This document shows positions 1 through 9,160 of a DNA stretch of 64,000 bases, piece by piece. Where the stretch lies: the NCBI GenBank assembly GCA_030262725.1, contig JAJSZS010000001.1:124001-188000 (forward strand). Reading direction: 5' to 3'. The stretch is from Candidatus Desulfofervidus auxilii. Its GTDB lineage: Bacteria > Desulfobacterota > Desulfofervidia > Desulfofervidales > Desulfofervidaceae. Position 1 is the first letter of the stretch; every line of letters begins with the position of its first letter. The notes under the pieces were generated by a model. It was not told the DNA's origin. It saw nothing but the letters and a program-made list of their open reading frames with translations, and made no database searches. The translations under genes were made by a program, and so were the position numbers.

Positions 1-914
1 TGCTAAAAATAACTATATTAACATTATTGTTTATTCAGCCTGCTTTTGGCAAACTTTTAGATAGAGTTGTAGCTATTGTAAATGAAGATGTAATTACTCT
101 TTCTGAATTAAAAGATGCCATAAAACAGTTAACTCCCTTTACTGATCCTTCACCTGAGATAGAAAGGCAAGTGCTTGAAGAGTTGATTAATACTCATCTT
201 GCTGTTCAAGAGGCTAAAAAACGAGGTATTGAAATAAAAGAAAAAGAAGTAGAAAATACTATAAAAGAACTTATTTCACAAAAAGGTATAACATTAACAG
301 CATTTAAAGAAGAATTATTAAAAAATGGAATATCTTATGAAGATTATAAAAATTGGTTAAAATATCAATTAATTAAACGTCGATTAATAGGTTTAGAGGT
401 TCAAGGGAAGGTTACTGTTACAGAAGAAGAGATAAAAAATTATTATGAAAATAATAGAAAAAAATACAAAGGTTATACATTATTTAAATTACGCCATATT
501 TTGTTGCCTTTTCCGCAAACATTAACTCAAGAGAAAGAAATAAGAAAAATTCAAGAAAAAATTTTGAGAAAGCTCAAGATGGGTGTTTCCTTTTCAGAAT
601 TGGCTAAATTATATTCCAAAGCGCCTACTGCTTCTGATGGAGGAGATTTAGGTTGGTTTAAAGAAGAGGAATTAGCTCCTGTAATTAAAGAGACTGTAAA
701 GACTCTTAAAGTAGGTGAATATAGCTTATGGATAAAGACTGATGTAGGTTATCAACTTATACAATTGATAGAGAAGAAAAAAGTGCCTGAAAAGACTCTT
801 TCTGAAGTAAGGGAAGAGATATATAAAATTCTTTATCAAAAGAAACTAGAAGAAAGATATCAACGTTGGTTAAAAGAGCTTAGAGAAAAAGCATATATAA
901 AAATTTTGCTTTAA
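1..914 (+). CDS. SurA-like periplasmic peptidyl-prolyl isomerase (5' end cut by window)
   Basis: Periplasmic chaperone/parvulin that would assist outer-membrane protein folding. The frame is open from base 3. Bases 1-2 are 'tg', so an ATG whose A lies one base before the window is the likely start. The codons that follow read LKITILTLLFIQPAFG, a signal peptide, before mature sequence beginning near KLLDRVV. A SurA-type N-terminal helical domain covers about residues 20-130. A PpiC rotamase domain covers about 160-255, with the family signature around LRHILLPF and the GGDLGWF turn. At about 304 residues with one PpiC domain it is shorter than E. coli SurA, which has two. pyrE follows with no gap. 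The exact SurA/PrsA subfamily is uncertain. Confidence 0.85.
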   Translation, partial: LKITILTLLFIQPAFGKLLDRVVAIVNEDVITLSELKDAIKQLTPFTDPSPEIERQVLEELINTHLAVQEAKKRGIEIKEKEVENTIKELISQKGITLTAFKEELLKNGISYEDYKNWLKYQLIKRRLIGLEVQGKVTVTEEEIKNYYENNRKKYKGYTLFKLRHILLPFPQTLTQEKEIRKIQEKILRKLKMGVSFSELAKLYSKAPTASDGGDLGWFKEEELAPVIKETVKTLKVGEYSLWIKTDVGYQLIQLIEKKKVPEKTLSEVREEIYKILYQKKLEERYQRWLKELREKAYIKILL

Positions 915-1481
915 ATGAGCTCAAAAGACAAATTATTTCAATTACTTTATAAAAATTCTTTTCTTTATGATCCAAATAAGAGATTTAAACTTTCTTCTGG
1001 AAAGTATAGTGATTTTTATATTGATGGTAAAAAAACAACGCTTACTGGTGAAGGGATGGCATTAGTAGGTGAAGTGATTTGGAAGGAAATAAAAAATCTT
1101 AACATAGATGCTGTTGGTGGTTTAACACTTGGAGCAGATCCTATTGTTTGTGCGGTAGTTATGCAGGCTTTTAAAGATGGGAAAAAGATAGATGGTTTTA
1201 TTGTACGTAAAGAGCCTAAAGGGCATGGTACAAAAAGCTGGATTGAGGGAAATATTAAGAAAGGCATGAAAGTAGTTATTGTTGAAGATGTTGTTACTAC
1301 GGGTGCATCAGCTCTTAAGGCTATTGAAAGGGCTGAAGAGGCTGGGCTTAAAGTAATAAAAGTGATAATATTAGTAGATAGAGAAGAAGGTGGAAAACAG
1401 GCGATAGAAGAAAAAGGTTATGATTGTTTAGCTATTTTTAGCCGTTCAGATTTTATGAAATTACATAAAAAAGATGCCTGA
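915..1481 (+). CDS. pyrE: Orotate phosphoribosyltransferase
   Basis: Makes OMP from orotate and PRPP in de novo pyrimidine synthesis (cytoplasm). The 188-residue length is normal for bacterial PyrE. The PRPP-binding motif VVIVEDVVTTGAS lies near residues 117-129, and the FxLxSGxxSxxYID-type N-terminal segment is seen as FKLSSGKYSDFYID. The ATG follows directly after the stop of the SurA-like gene, and the 3' end overlaps mnmG by 8 bases, so the three genes are probably translationally coupled. No other pyrimidine gene lies nearby. Confidence 0.95.
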   Translation: MSSKDKLFQLLYKNSFLYDPNKRFKLSSGKYSDFYIDGKKTTLTGEGMALVGEVIWKEIKNLNIDAVGGLTLGADPIVCAVVMQAFKDGKKIDGFIVRKEPKGHGTKSWIEGNIKKGMKVVIVEDVVTTGASALKAIERAEEAGLKVIKVIILVDREEGGKQAIEEKGYDCLAIFSRSDFMKLHKKDA

Positions 1482-3345
1482 AGTCTTTGATGTTATAGTT
1501 GTTGGAGCAGGTCATGCTGGTTGTGAGGCGGCTTTAGCTGCTGCCCGTATGGGTCATCTTACTCTTTTGCTTACTATCAATATTGAACGTATTGCCCATA
1601 TGAGCTGTAATCCTGCTATAGGTGGATTAGCTAAAGGGCATTTGGTAAAGGAGATAGATGCCTTAGGTGGGGAGATGGCTAAAAATATTGATGCCACAGG
1701 TATTCAATTTAGGCGTCTAAATACTAAAAAAGGGCCTGCTGTCTGGTCATCTCGTGCTCAAGCAGACAGAGAGCTTTATCGGCTTAGGATGAGATCTGTT
1801 TTAGAAAAGACAGAAAATTTGTTTATAAGGCAGGCTAAGGTAAGTGAAATTTTGGTTGAAAATGGTGTAGTAAAGGGGGTAAAGACAGGTATTGGTGAGG
1901 TTTTTCTAGGCAAAACAGTGATTTTGACTACAGGCACTTTCCTTACTGGTCTTATTCATATTGGACTTACCAATTTCCCTGCTGGTAGAATGGGGGATCC
2001 ACCTTCAAATCGTCTCTCTCAAAATTTAGCAAAACTTGGTTTTCATATTGGAAGATTTAAGACAGGAACACCTCCAAGACTTGATGGAAGAACAATAGAT
2101 TTTTCTCGTCTTACACCACAATATGGTGATGACCCTCCACATCCATTTTCATTCTCTACTGAAAAAATAGATAGACCTCAATTACCTTGTTATATTACTT
2201 ACACCAATCAAAAGACTCATGAGATTATAAGAAGTGGACTTGACCGCTCTCCACTTTTTACTGGCGTGATAAAAGGAACAGGGGTAAGATATTGTCCTTC
2301 CATTGAAGATAAAGTAGTCCGTTTTCCAGAAAAAGAACGCCATCAAATATTCATTGAGCCAGAAGGAATAAATACTGTAGAGTATTATCCAAATGGCATT
2401 TCTACCAGCCTTCCTATAGACATTCAGATAAAAATGGTAAGAAGCATAGAAGGTTTAGAGCATGCAGAGATAATGAGACCTGGATATGCTATTGAGCACG
2501 ACTATGTTGATCCTACACAATTGAAACCTTCACTTGAGACAAAATTAATAAAGGGGCTTTTTTTTGCAGGTCAGATAAATGGTACAACCGGTTATGAAGA
2601 AGCCGCTGCTCAAGGTATTATAGCCGGTATAAATGCTGCCCTCTATATCAGGGGAGAATCTCCAATTATTCTTGACCGCTCTCAGGCATATATAGGGGTA
2701 TTAATAGATGATTTGGTAACAAAAGGTACAAATGAGCCATATCGGATGTTTACTTCAAGAGCAGAGTATCGTTTACTTTTAAGGGAAGATAATGCAGATT
2801 TAAGACTTATGCCTATTGGTTATAAACTTGGGTTAATTGGTGAAGAACAATATAAACGATTTTTAGAGAAAAAAGAGGGGATTGAAAAGACTATTGAACG
2901 TTTATCAGAAATAAAGATAAAGCCCACAAAGGAAACAAATGAGAAATTAAAACAAATAGGTACAACCCCTATCAAAAACCCTATGACTTTAAGAGAATTA
3001 TTGAGAAGACCTGAGGTAGATTTTTATAGCTTGAAAATTTTTGATGAGACATTAGAGAGAGTTAGAAAAGATGTAGCAGAAGAAGTAAGTTTTCAAATAA
3101 AGTATGAAGGATATATAAAAAGACAAGAAGAACAGGTTGCCCGTTTCAGACGCCTTGAAGAGGTGCGACTTCCTGAAGATATAGATTATTATAAAATTCC
3201 GGGTCTTTCTAATGAGGTAAGGGAAAAGCTTTCTCGTATTCGTCCTTTGTCCCTTGGACAAGCAGCTCGCATCTCTGGCATTACTCCTGCTGCCATCTCT
3301 ATATTGCAAGTCTATCTAAAAAAACATGGGTCAAGACTAACTTAA
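1474..3345 (+). CDS. mnmG: tRNA uridine-5-carboxymethylaminomethyl modification enzyme MnmG (GidA)
   Basis: FAD-dependent partner of MnmE that modifies the wobble uridine (U34) of certain tRNAs. Residues 11-16 form the GAGHAG dinucleotide-binding loop. The family blocks MSCNPAIGGLAKGHLVKEID and FKTGTPPRL are present, and the C-terminal helical domain includes the IPGLSNEVREKL region. The 623-residue length is typical. It starts inside the end of pyrE. Its last 9 bases overlap the 3' end of the convergent acyl-CoA synthetase gene, with no terminator hairpin visible. Confidence 0.96.
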   Translation: MPEVFDVIVVGAGHAGCEAALAAARMGHLTLLLTINIERIAHMSCNPAIGGLAKGHLVKEIDALGGEMAKNIDATGIQFRRLNTKKGPAVWSSRAQADRELYRLRMRSVLEKTENLFIRQAKVSEILVENGVVKGVKTGIGEVFLGKTVILTTGTFLTGLIHIGLTNFPAGRMGDPPSNRLSQNLAKLGFHIGRFKTGTPPRLDGRTIDFSRLTPQYGDDPPHPFSFSTEKIDRPQLPCYITYTNQKTHEIIRSGLDRSPLFTGVIKGTGVRYCPSIEDKVVRFPEKERHQIFIEPEGINTVEYYPNGISTSLPIDIQIKMVRSIEGLEHAEIMRPGYAIEHDYVDPTQLKPSLETKLIKGLFFAGQINGTTGYEEAAAQGIIAGINAALYIRGESPIILDRSQAYIGVLIDDLVTKGTNEPYRMFTSRAEYRLLLREDNADLRLMPIGYKLGLIGEEQYKRFLEKKEGIEKTIERLSEIKIKPTKETNEKLKQIGTTPIKNPMTLRELLRRPEVDFYSLKIFDETLERVRKDVAEEVSFQIKYEGYIKRQEEQVARFRRLEEVRLPEDIDYYKIPGLSNEVREKLSRIRPLSLGQAARISGITPAAISILQVYLKKHGSRLT

Positions 3346-4998
3346 ATTTTGCTTTTTCAACTTTGCTAATTCTCTTTCTCTTAGTTCTACTCGCCTAATC
3401 TTCCCACTAATGGTTTTTGGCAATTCAGAAACAAATTCAATCTGTCTAGGATATTTATAAGGAGCAGTATTATTTTTTACATGTTCTTGCAATTCTTTTA
3501 TTAATGTATCTGAAGGGGTATAACCAGGTGTTAAAACTACAAATGCCTTGACAATTTGCCCTCTGATGGGATCAGGCACACCGATAACAGCCGCTTCAGC
3601 TACAGCTGGGTGTTCAATTAAAGTGCTTTCTACCTCAAAAGGACCAATACGATAACCTGAACTCTTTATAACATCATCTGCTCTGCCAACAAACCAGAAA
3701 TAACCATCTTCATCTTTATAAGCACGATCACCAGTAAAATACCAACCATTTTTAAATACATTAGCACTCTTCTCTTTATCCTTCCAGTAACCTTTAAATA
3801 ACCCTACTGGATAATTTTCCTTCACATACACAGCAATATTTCCTTCTTCATAAGCCCCTAGCTCATTGCCATCGTCATCTACAATAGCCACCTTCCATCC
3901 TGGCACAGGCTTGCCCATAGAACCAGGTTTAATTTCCATATTTTTGAGGTTAGCAACCATAACTACTGACTCTGATTGACCGTATCCTTCATAAATCTTT
4001 ATGCCAGTTTCTCTTTCCCAAACTTTGATGACTTCTGGATTTAGAGGCTCACCAGCACTAGTAGCATGACGTAACTCACTCAGATTGTATTTTTTTAAAT
4101 CTTCTAAAATCATCATGCGATAAGCAGTAGGAGGGGCACAAAAGGTTGTAATGGCATATCTATCCATTAATTCTAACACCTTTGCAGGATTGAACCTTCC
4201 CCTTTCATCATAGACAAATACAGCAGCTCCCATGATCCACTGTCCATAAATCTTTCCCCAAGCTGCTTTAGCCCAGCCTGTATCAGACAATGTCCAATGC
4301 AGGTCATTTGGAGTTAAGTCATGCCATAAACCAGCAGTAATCACATGCCCTAAAGGATAAGAATGATCATGGAGTACCATTTTCGGATAACCTGTCGTGC
4401 CGGAAGTGAAGAAAATAATATAAGGATCAGTGGCTAAAGTTTTGTAATTACCATCTAGACTAATCCAATATCTCGAAGCTGTTTTCATCTCCTCTTCATA
4501 ATTGATCCAGTTAGGATGCGGCTTACCAATATTTATTAATATCTGCAAAGTGAGACATTGAGGGAGTATTTTTTCTACCTTTTCTATATGCTCATCAGTA
4601 GTAATAATAGCCTTTACTTTAGCAGCTTTTACACGATAAAGAATATCTCTTGCTTGTAGCATAGTAGTAGAAGGAATGATAATAGCACCAACTTTTGTCA
4701 AACCCAAAATTGCTTCCCACCACTCTGGAATGCGAGGGAGCATAATCAACACCCTATCCTTTTTGCCAATTCCTAAACCCTTTAAGATATTGGCAAACTG
4801 GTTGGAACGAGACATTAAGTCCCAAAAAGAGAATTTTCGTTCTTCTCCTTTATCATTGACCCAGATTAAAGCCAGTTTATTTCTTTCCTTTTTTGCCCAT
4901 TCATCCACCACATCTATGGCATAATTAAAATATTCAGGCACTTCCAATTTGAAATTTTCTAAGTCTAAATTGATATAGGGTTTTAGAGTTTCTAACAT
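3337..4998 (-). CDS. AMP-forming acyl-CoA synthetase (medium-chain/ACSM-like)
   Basis: Adenylate-forming ligase that activates a carboxylic acid to its CoA thioester through an acyl-AMP. The ATP-binding loop FFTSGTTGYPK spans residues 197-207. YEGYGQSE, the hinge GRADDVIKSSGYRIGPFEVE and the C-terminal catalytic lysine K533 in SGKIRR are intact, so it should be active. The overall pattern matches ACSM/medium-chain ligases better than acetyl-CoA synthetase. Substrate cannot be told from sequence; fatty or aromatic acids are plausible in an anaerobe. A GAGGAG ribosome site precedes the ATG, and a TTGACA box lies further upstream at 5050-5055 on the minus strand. It is a single-gene unit. Confidence 0.88.
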   Translation of the reverse strand: MLETLKPYINLDLENFKLEVPEYFNYAIDVVDEWAKKERNKLALIWVNDKGEERKFSFWDLMSRSNQFANILKGLGIGKKDRVLIMLPRIPEWWEAILGLTKVGAIIIPSTTMLQARDILYRVKAAKVKAIITTDEHIEKVEKILPQCLTLQILINIGKPHPNWINYEEEMKTASRYWISLDGNYKTLATDPYIIFFTSGTTGYPKMVLHDHSYPLGHVITAGLWHDLTPNDLHWTLSDTGWAKAAWGKIYGQWIMGAAVFVYDERGRFNPAKVLELMDRYAITTFCAPPTAYRMMILEDLKKYNLSELRHATSAGEPLNPEVIKVWERETGIKIYEGYGQSESVVMVANLKNMEIKPGSMGKPVPGWKVAIVDDDGNELGAYEEGNIAVYVKENYPVGLFKGYWKDKEKSANVFKNGWYFTGDRAYKDEDGYFWFVGRADDVIKSSGYRIGPFEVESTLIEHPAVAEAAVIGVPDPIRGQIVKAFVVLTPGYTPSDTLIKELQEHVKNNTAPYKYPRQIEFVSELPKTISGKIRRVELRERELAKLKKQNLS

Positions 4999-5114
4999 AA
5001 ATTCATCTCCTCAAAATACTACGAGGCTTTTTATAAAGAATTTTTTGGTTGTCAACCCTGATAAAACTAGGAGCACAAAAAATATTTTCTAGATTTTTTC
5101 CTTTATTGTTAAGT

Positions 5115-5143
5115 TTGAATGTGTTATATAACTGTTTTAATAA
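5115..5143 (+). promoter_or_regulatory. Putative sigma-70 promoter for the phasin-like/ubiB pair
   Basis: TTGAAT (5115-5120) and TAATAA (5138-5143) are separated by 17 bases, about 16 bases before the ATG at 5160, with an AGGAGG ribosome site between. The match to consensus is moderate. Confidence 0.35.
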
Positions 5144-5159
5144 AATTAGGAGGAATGAA

Positions 5160-5477
5160 ATGTTGGAATGGGTTAAAAAAGGTTTTTACACTAGTCTTGG
5201 TTTGGTTTTAATTACAAAGGAAAAAGCAGAAGAATGGGCAAAGGAGTTGGTTAAAAAAGGAGAGCTTTCAGAAAAAGAAGGGCGAAGTTTTGTGGAAGAA
5301 TTATTAAAAAAATCAGAAGAAGCTCAACAGGAGTTAGAAAAAAAGATTGAAACATTGGTAAATAAGGTCTTAAAGAAAATTGATATTCCTACTAGACAAG
5401 ACTACATCGCTATTAATCAACGTTTAGCCAAATTAGAAGAAGCTCTTGAAGAGTTAAAAAAGAAAATCTCTGAATAA
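5160..5477 (+). CDS. Phasin-like coiled-coil protein (PhaF/PHA granule-associated type)
   Basis: Small 105-residue, highly charged helical protein. The N-terminal WVKKGFYTSLGLVLITKEKA segment followed by Lys/Glu-rich coiled coil is typical of the phasin/poly(hydroxyalkanoate) regulator family found beside ABC1/UbiB kinases. The frame is open further upstream to 5049, but ATG 5160 has an AGGAGG site 5 bases ahead and gives the family's usual N terminus. Its stop is followed immediately by the ubiB-type ATG, so the two are one unit. The role is unknown; no PHA synthase is nearby, so granule binding is not implied. Confidence 0.75.
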   Translation: MLEWVKKGFYTSLGLVLITKEKAEEWAKELVKKGELSEKEGRSFVEELLKKSEEAQQELEKKIETLVNKVLKKIDIPTRQDYIAINQRLAKLEEALEELKKKISE

Positions 5478-7172
5478 ATGTTTTCTCTAAGAAAGTTACA
5501 TACAATCACTCGTACTTATCGCCATTTTCGTCGCTACCAACAGATTTTAAAGGTTTTAGTTAAATATGGATTTAGTGATATTCTTGCTCAACTTCATCTC
5601 TATCGGGTAGTAGAAAAGTATCTTCGTTTCTTTAAAAGAGAGCAAGAGACTGAAATAACACGATTGTCTCGGTATGAGCGTATTCGTTTGACTCTAGAAG
5701 AGTTAGGTCCTACTTTTGTCAAACTAGGGCAATTGCTTAGTACAAGACCAGACTTAGTACCTCCCACTTTAGCAGAAGAATTGGGAAAGCTTCAAGATAA
5801 AGTTCCACCTTTTTCTTTTCTTGAAGCAAAGAAAATCATTGAATCTGAACTAGGACGTCCACTGGAAAAAATATTTTCTAGATTTGAAGAAATGCCAATA
5901 GCAGCTGCTTCTTTAGGTCAAGTGCACCGCGCCTGGTTGAAGAGCGGAGATATGGTAGCTGTTAAAATACAGCGACCCAATATCCGCCGTATAATAGAAG
6001 TTGATTTAGACATTATGTTGTATCTTGCTGGTTTATTACAAAAACATATTGTTGAAGTGGAGTGGTATGACCCAGTAGGTATTGTAAAAGAATTTGCCAA
6101 GAACATTGCGAAAGAGCTGGATTATACCCTTGAGGCTTCAAATATTGAACGATTTGCCAAAAATTTTAAAGATGACCCCACAATTTATGTTCCCCGTGTT
6201 TATCGTGATTATTCAACAGAAAAAGTGCTTACCATGGAATATATTGATGGTATCAAGATATCTGAAATAGGGAAATTAGAAGCAGCAGGATATGACCGCA
6301 AATTGATCGCCAGGCGAGGAGCAAACCTGATTTTGAAGCAAATATTTGAACACGGTTTTTTTCACGGAGATCCACATCCAGGTAATATTTTTGTTTTGCC
6401 TGATAATGTTATTTGTTTTTTGGACTATGGCATGATGGGTCGTATAGATGAAGAAATCAAAGAGAATTTGGCATTGCTAATAAAAGCCTGTATTGATAAA
6501 GATATTTCAGAAACAACACGATGGTTTTTAAGACTTTATCCTGCTAAAAAAGTCAATCTTAGAGAATTTAAACTAGATATATGGGAACTGCTTGATCAAT
6601 ATCATGGCGTACCCCTTAAACAAATTGAATTAAAAAGGGTCTTTCGACAAGTGCTTTATCTTGTTGAGAAGCATCATCTCAAGATACCACCGGACTTATT
6701 TTTACTTAACAAGGCATTGGTTTCTTTGGAAGGTATAGGTAGATCACTTGATCCAGATTTTAATGCAGTAGAGCAAATTCAGCCATTTGTCAAAGAGATT
6801 ATTCTAAAAAAATTCAGTCTTCGCAACATCATACACAAGGGGCAAAAAAGTTTTTGGGAGCTCTTTGTTCTTTTCCAAGAATCTCCACAAGAAATTAGAG
6901 AATTTCTTTCTTTGTTGAAAAAGGGCGAGATAAAAGTGAAATTTGAACATAAAGGTTTAGAGACATTCATTGCTAAACAAGATCAGGTTAACAATCGTTT
7001 GTCCTTTGCCATCATTTCTGCCTCATTAATCATTAGCTCAGCCCTCATTGTGCTTTCAGATATACCACCTTTCATTTTTGGGATTCCTATTATTGGTCTT
7101 ATCGGTTTCTTAGTTGCTGGTTTCATGGGCTTATGGCTTCTTATTGCTATCTTTCGCTCAGGAAAATTTTGA
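5478..7172 (+). CDS. ubiB: ABC1/AarF (UbiB-family) atypical protein kinase-like ATPase
   Basis: UbiB-family ATPases support quinone biosynthesis or lipid extraction at the membrane. The diagnostic KxGQ motif is seen in KLGQLLSTRPDLVP. The Ala-rich nucleotide loop appears as AAASLGQVHRA, the catalytic loop as HGDPHPGNIF and the metal site as DYGMMGR. Two hydrophobic C-terminal helices (about residues 505-560) should anchor it in the inner membrane. Length (564) is typical. With aminofutalosine menaquinone genes at 52-56 kb, a role in menaquinone metabolism is a reasonable inference. It shares a transcript with the preceding phasin-like gene. Confidence 0.9.
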   Translation: MFSLRKLHTITRTYRHFRRYQQILKVLVKYGFSDILAQLHLYRVVEKYLRFFKREQETEITRLSRYERIRLTLEELGPTFVKLGQLLSTRPDLVPPTLAEELGKLQDKVPPFSFLEAKKIIESELGRPLEKIFSRFEEMPIAAASLGQVHRAWLKSGDMVAVKIQRPNIRRIIEVDLDIMLYLAGLLQKHIVEVEWYDPVGIVKEFAKNIAKELDYTLEASNIERFAKNFKDDPTIYVPRVYRDYSTEKVLTMEYIDGIKISEIGKLEAAGYDRKLIARRGANLILKQIFEHGFFHGDPHPGNIFVLPDNVICFLDYGMMGRIDEEIKENLALLIKACIDKDISETTRWFLRLYPAKKVNLREFKLDIWELLDQYHGVPLKQIELKRVFRQVLYLVEKHHLKIPPDLFLLNKALVSLEGIGRSLDPDFNAVEQIQPFVKEIILKKFSLRNIIHKGQKSFWELFVLFQESPQEIREFLSLLKKGEIKVKFEHKGLETFIAKQDQVNNRLSFAIISASLIISSALIVLSDIPPFIFGIPIIGLIGFLVAGFMGLWLLIAIFRSGKF

Positions 7173-7178
7173 AGTAAC

Positions 7179-7226
7179 TTGACATATTGGAATTTTTATT
7201 CCAATATAGAATAAATATTCCAATAT
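7179..7226 (+). promoter_or_regulatory. tetR promoter with overlapping operator half-sites
   Basis: A consensus TTGACA (7179-7184), a 17-base spacer and CAATAT (7202-7207) form the promoter. Within it lies the inverted repeat ATATTGGAAT (7184-7193) and ATTCCAATAT (7198-7207), spaced by four T. The same ATTCCAATAT half-site recurs at 7217-7226 and runs into the ATG at 7225. The arrangement fits autorepression by the TetR protein encoded just downstream. Confidence 0.7.
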
Positions 7227-7842
7227 GTCTTTAGGTCGGCGAGAACAAGAAAGGCAGTGGCGGCGTCAGTATATCTTAAAAGTGGCAGAGCGTTTATTTG
7301 CACAAAAAGGTTATCATCAAACAACTATGGCTGAGATTGCCAAAGCTTCAGAATTTGGAATGAGTACAATATATCAGTTTTTTGAAAGTAAAGAAAAAAT
7401 TTATTTAACGCTTTTTAATGAAAAATTAGATACATTACTTGAATTAGTCAAAGATGCTGTCAAGAATGCCAATACTGCTACTGAAAAGATAAAGGCAATT
7501 TTAAAAGTTGAATTTGATTTTTTTCAAAAAAATAAAGATTTTTTCAGACTTTATGCTATGGAAAGAGAAGCTGTTACGGTTATTGTAAGAGAAGAGTTGG
7601 GTAGAGAAGTAAATAAAAAACATGAAGAAGGGTTAGCTCTTTTAAAACAAATTATTGAAGAAGGTATTAAAAATAAAGAATTTTATCCATTTCCTCCGGC
7701 AGAAGTAGCTATTTTATTTAGTGGAATGACTCAAGCATACATTCATGATTGGATTAAAAGTGGGAAAGAGATTAATTTAGATGAAAAAATAAAAATTATT
7801 ACTAATTTTTTCTTTAAAGGGATTCATTGGAGGGAAAAATGA
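7225..7842 (+). CDS. TetR/AcrR-family regulator of the RND efflux operon
   Basis: DNA-binding repressor, 205 residues. The N-terminal helix-turn-helix (about residues 15-60) contains the classic AERLFAQKGYHQTTMAEIAK and GMSTIYQFFESKE signatures. The C-terminal ligand domain is diverse. There is no Shine-Dalgarno sequence before the ATG, which sits inside an operator half-site, so the transcript leader is about 11 bases at most. It overlaps the efflux outer-membrane gene by an ATGA junction. It most likely senses an efflux substrate and controls the six-gene operon. Confidence 0.9.
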   Translation: MSLGRREQERQWRRQYILKVAERLFAQKGYHQTTMAEIAKASEFGMSTIYQFFESKEKIYLTLFNEKLDTLLELVKDAVKNANTATEKIKAILKVEFDFFQKNKDFFRLYAMEREAVTVIVREELGREVNKKHEEGLALLKQIIEEGIKNKEFYPFPPAEVAILFSGMTQAYIHDWIKSGKEINLDEKIKIITNFFFKGIHWREK

Positions 7843-9143
7843 TAAATTTGCTTATACTTATTTTAATTTTGTTTTCTATAAATGTTCAAGCCGAAACTCT
7901 TAATTTAAAAAAAAGTATTGAATTGGCATTAAAAAATAATCTACTCATTCAAGAAAAATTGGCTCAAATTAAGGCTGCCACTGAAAGTGTAAAGGTAGCA
8001 AAAAGTGAATTTTTCCCAAAGCTTCAAACATCTTATAGCTATACAAGGCTTGGAGAAGAACCTTATATGATTGCTAAAAATGTTCCAGGACAACCAAAGT
8101 TTGTTATGGGTCCTCAGGACAATTATACTTGGGATATAGGTTTTATCCAGCCTATTTTTACTGGTTTTTATTTGAGCAGTCAGTATCGTCTAAGCAAATT
8201 AGGTGTGGATATCTCTAAATTAGAAAAAATTGAAGCAGAACAGGAGGTGATTCGTCAGGTAAAGGTGAGCTATTTTAAAGTGCTTTTGGCAGAAAAATAT
8301 AAAAAAGTAGCAGAAATTGCAGTTAAAAATCTTTCTGCTCATCTTAAAGATGCTAAGGCATTGTATGATATTGGTATTATTCCACTAAATGATTTATTGA
8401 AATCAAAAGTAGCACTTGCCAATGCCAAACAGGATTTGGTCAGAGCAGATAATAACTTACAAACTGCTATATCTGCTTTTAATATTCTTTTGCGTTTTGA
8501 CATTAATCATCCCACTAAAATTGAAGATATATTAACCTATAAGCCCTTAAACTTAACCCTTAATGAAGCTATGAAAATCGCAATTAAAGAGAGACCTGAA
8601 ATAAAACAGATTGCAAAAAGGCTTGAACAGATGGATGTTCAAATCAAGATGGCAAAGTCTGCCTATTATCCTCAGATAGCCATGGTAGGAAGATATGAAC
8701 GTATTGGTGATGACCCTGGAATTGATGGAACTGGTTATCGTAATCCAGACCAATTTTATCTTACTTTAGAAGCAAAATGGACATTTTGGGAATGGGGAAA
8801 GACAAGAGCAAAAGTAAAGAGTCTAATCTGGAGGAAAAAAGCATTAGAAAAAATTTTAGAACAATTAAAAGATCAAATAAAATTTCAGGTTAAACGGGCT
8901 TATTTAAATTTAAAGGAGGCTGAAAAAAATATTGAGACAGCCAGAATTTCAGTGGAACAGGCTAAAGAAAATTATCGTCTTACTGACTTACAGTATAAAA
9001 ATCAAATTACTACTTCTACTGAAGTTTTGGATGCTCAAACCTTACTTACACAGGCACAAAATAACTATTATAGTGCCCTTTACCGCTATAACACAGCCAT
9101 TGCAGATTTAGAGAGGGCGATGGGAAAGTTGGTTAGTCATTAA
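7839..9143 (+). CDS. TolC-family outer-membrane efflux channel
   Basis: Outer-membrane exit duct of a tripartite pump. The start at 7839 (ATGA overlap with the tetR stop, GGAGG just upstream) gives a signal peptide MINLLILILILFSINVQA with cleavage near residue 18. The mature part is two repeated OEP domains with long amphipathic helices rich in Ala/Lys/Gln. The 434-residue length is normal. It is followed by the adaptor and the RND pump, so the system is complete within one operon. Confidence 0.88.
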   Translation: MINLLILILILFSINVQAETLNLKKSIELALKNNLLIQEKLAQIKAATESVKVAKSEFFPKLQTSYSYTRLGEEPYMIAKNVPGQPKFVMGPQDNYTWDIGFIQPIFTGFYLSSQYRLSKLGVDISKLEKIEAEQEVIRQVKVSYFKVLLAEKYKKVAEIAVKNLSAHLKDAKALYDIGIIPLNDLLKSKVALANAKQDLVRADNNLQTAISAFNILLRFDINHPTKIEDILTYKPLNLTLNEAMKIAIKERPEIKQIAKRLEQMDVQIKMAKSAYYPQIAMVGRYERIGDDPGIDGTGYRNPDQFYLTLEAKWTFWEWGKTRAKVKSLIWRKKALEKILEQLKDQIKFQVKRAYLNLKEAEKNIETARISVEQAKENYRLTDLQYKNQITTSTEVLDAQTLLTQAQNNYYSALYRYNTAIADLERAMGKLVSH

Positions 9144-9160
9144 TTCTTAGGAGGCATTTA

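Noticed and set aside
5049-5159. Longer N terminus for the phasin-like protein
   Set aside because: The extra 37 codons contain no family sequence, while ATG 5160 has an AGGAGG site.
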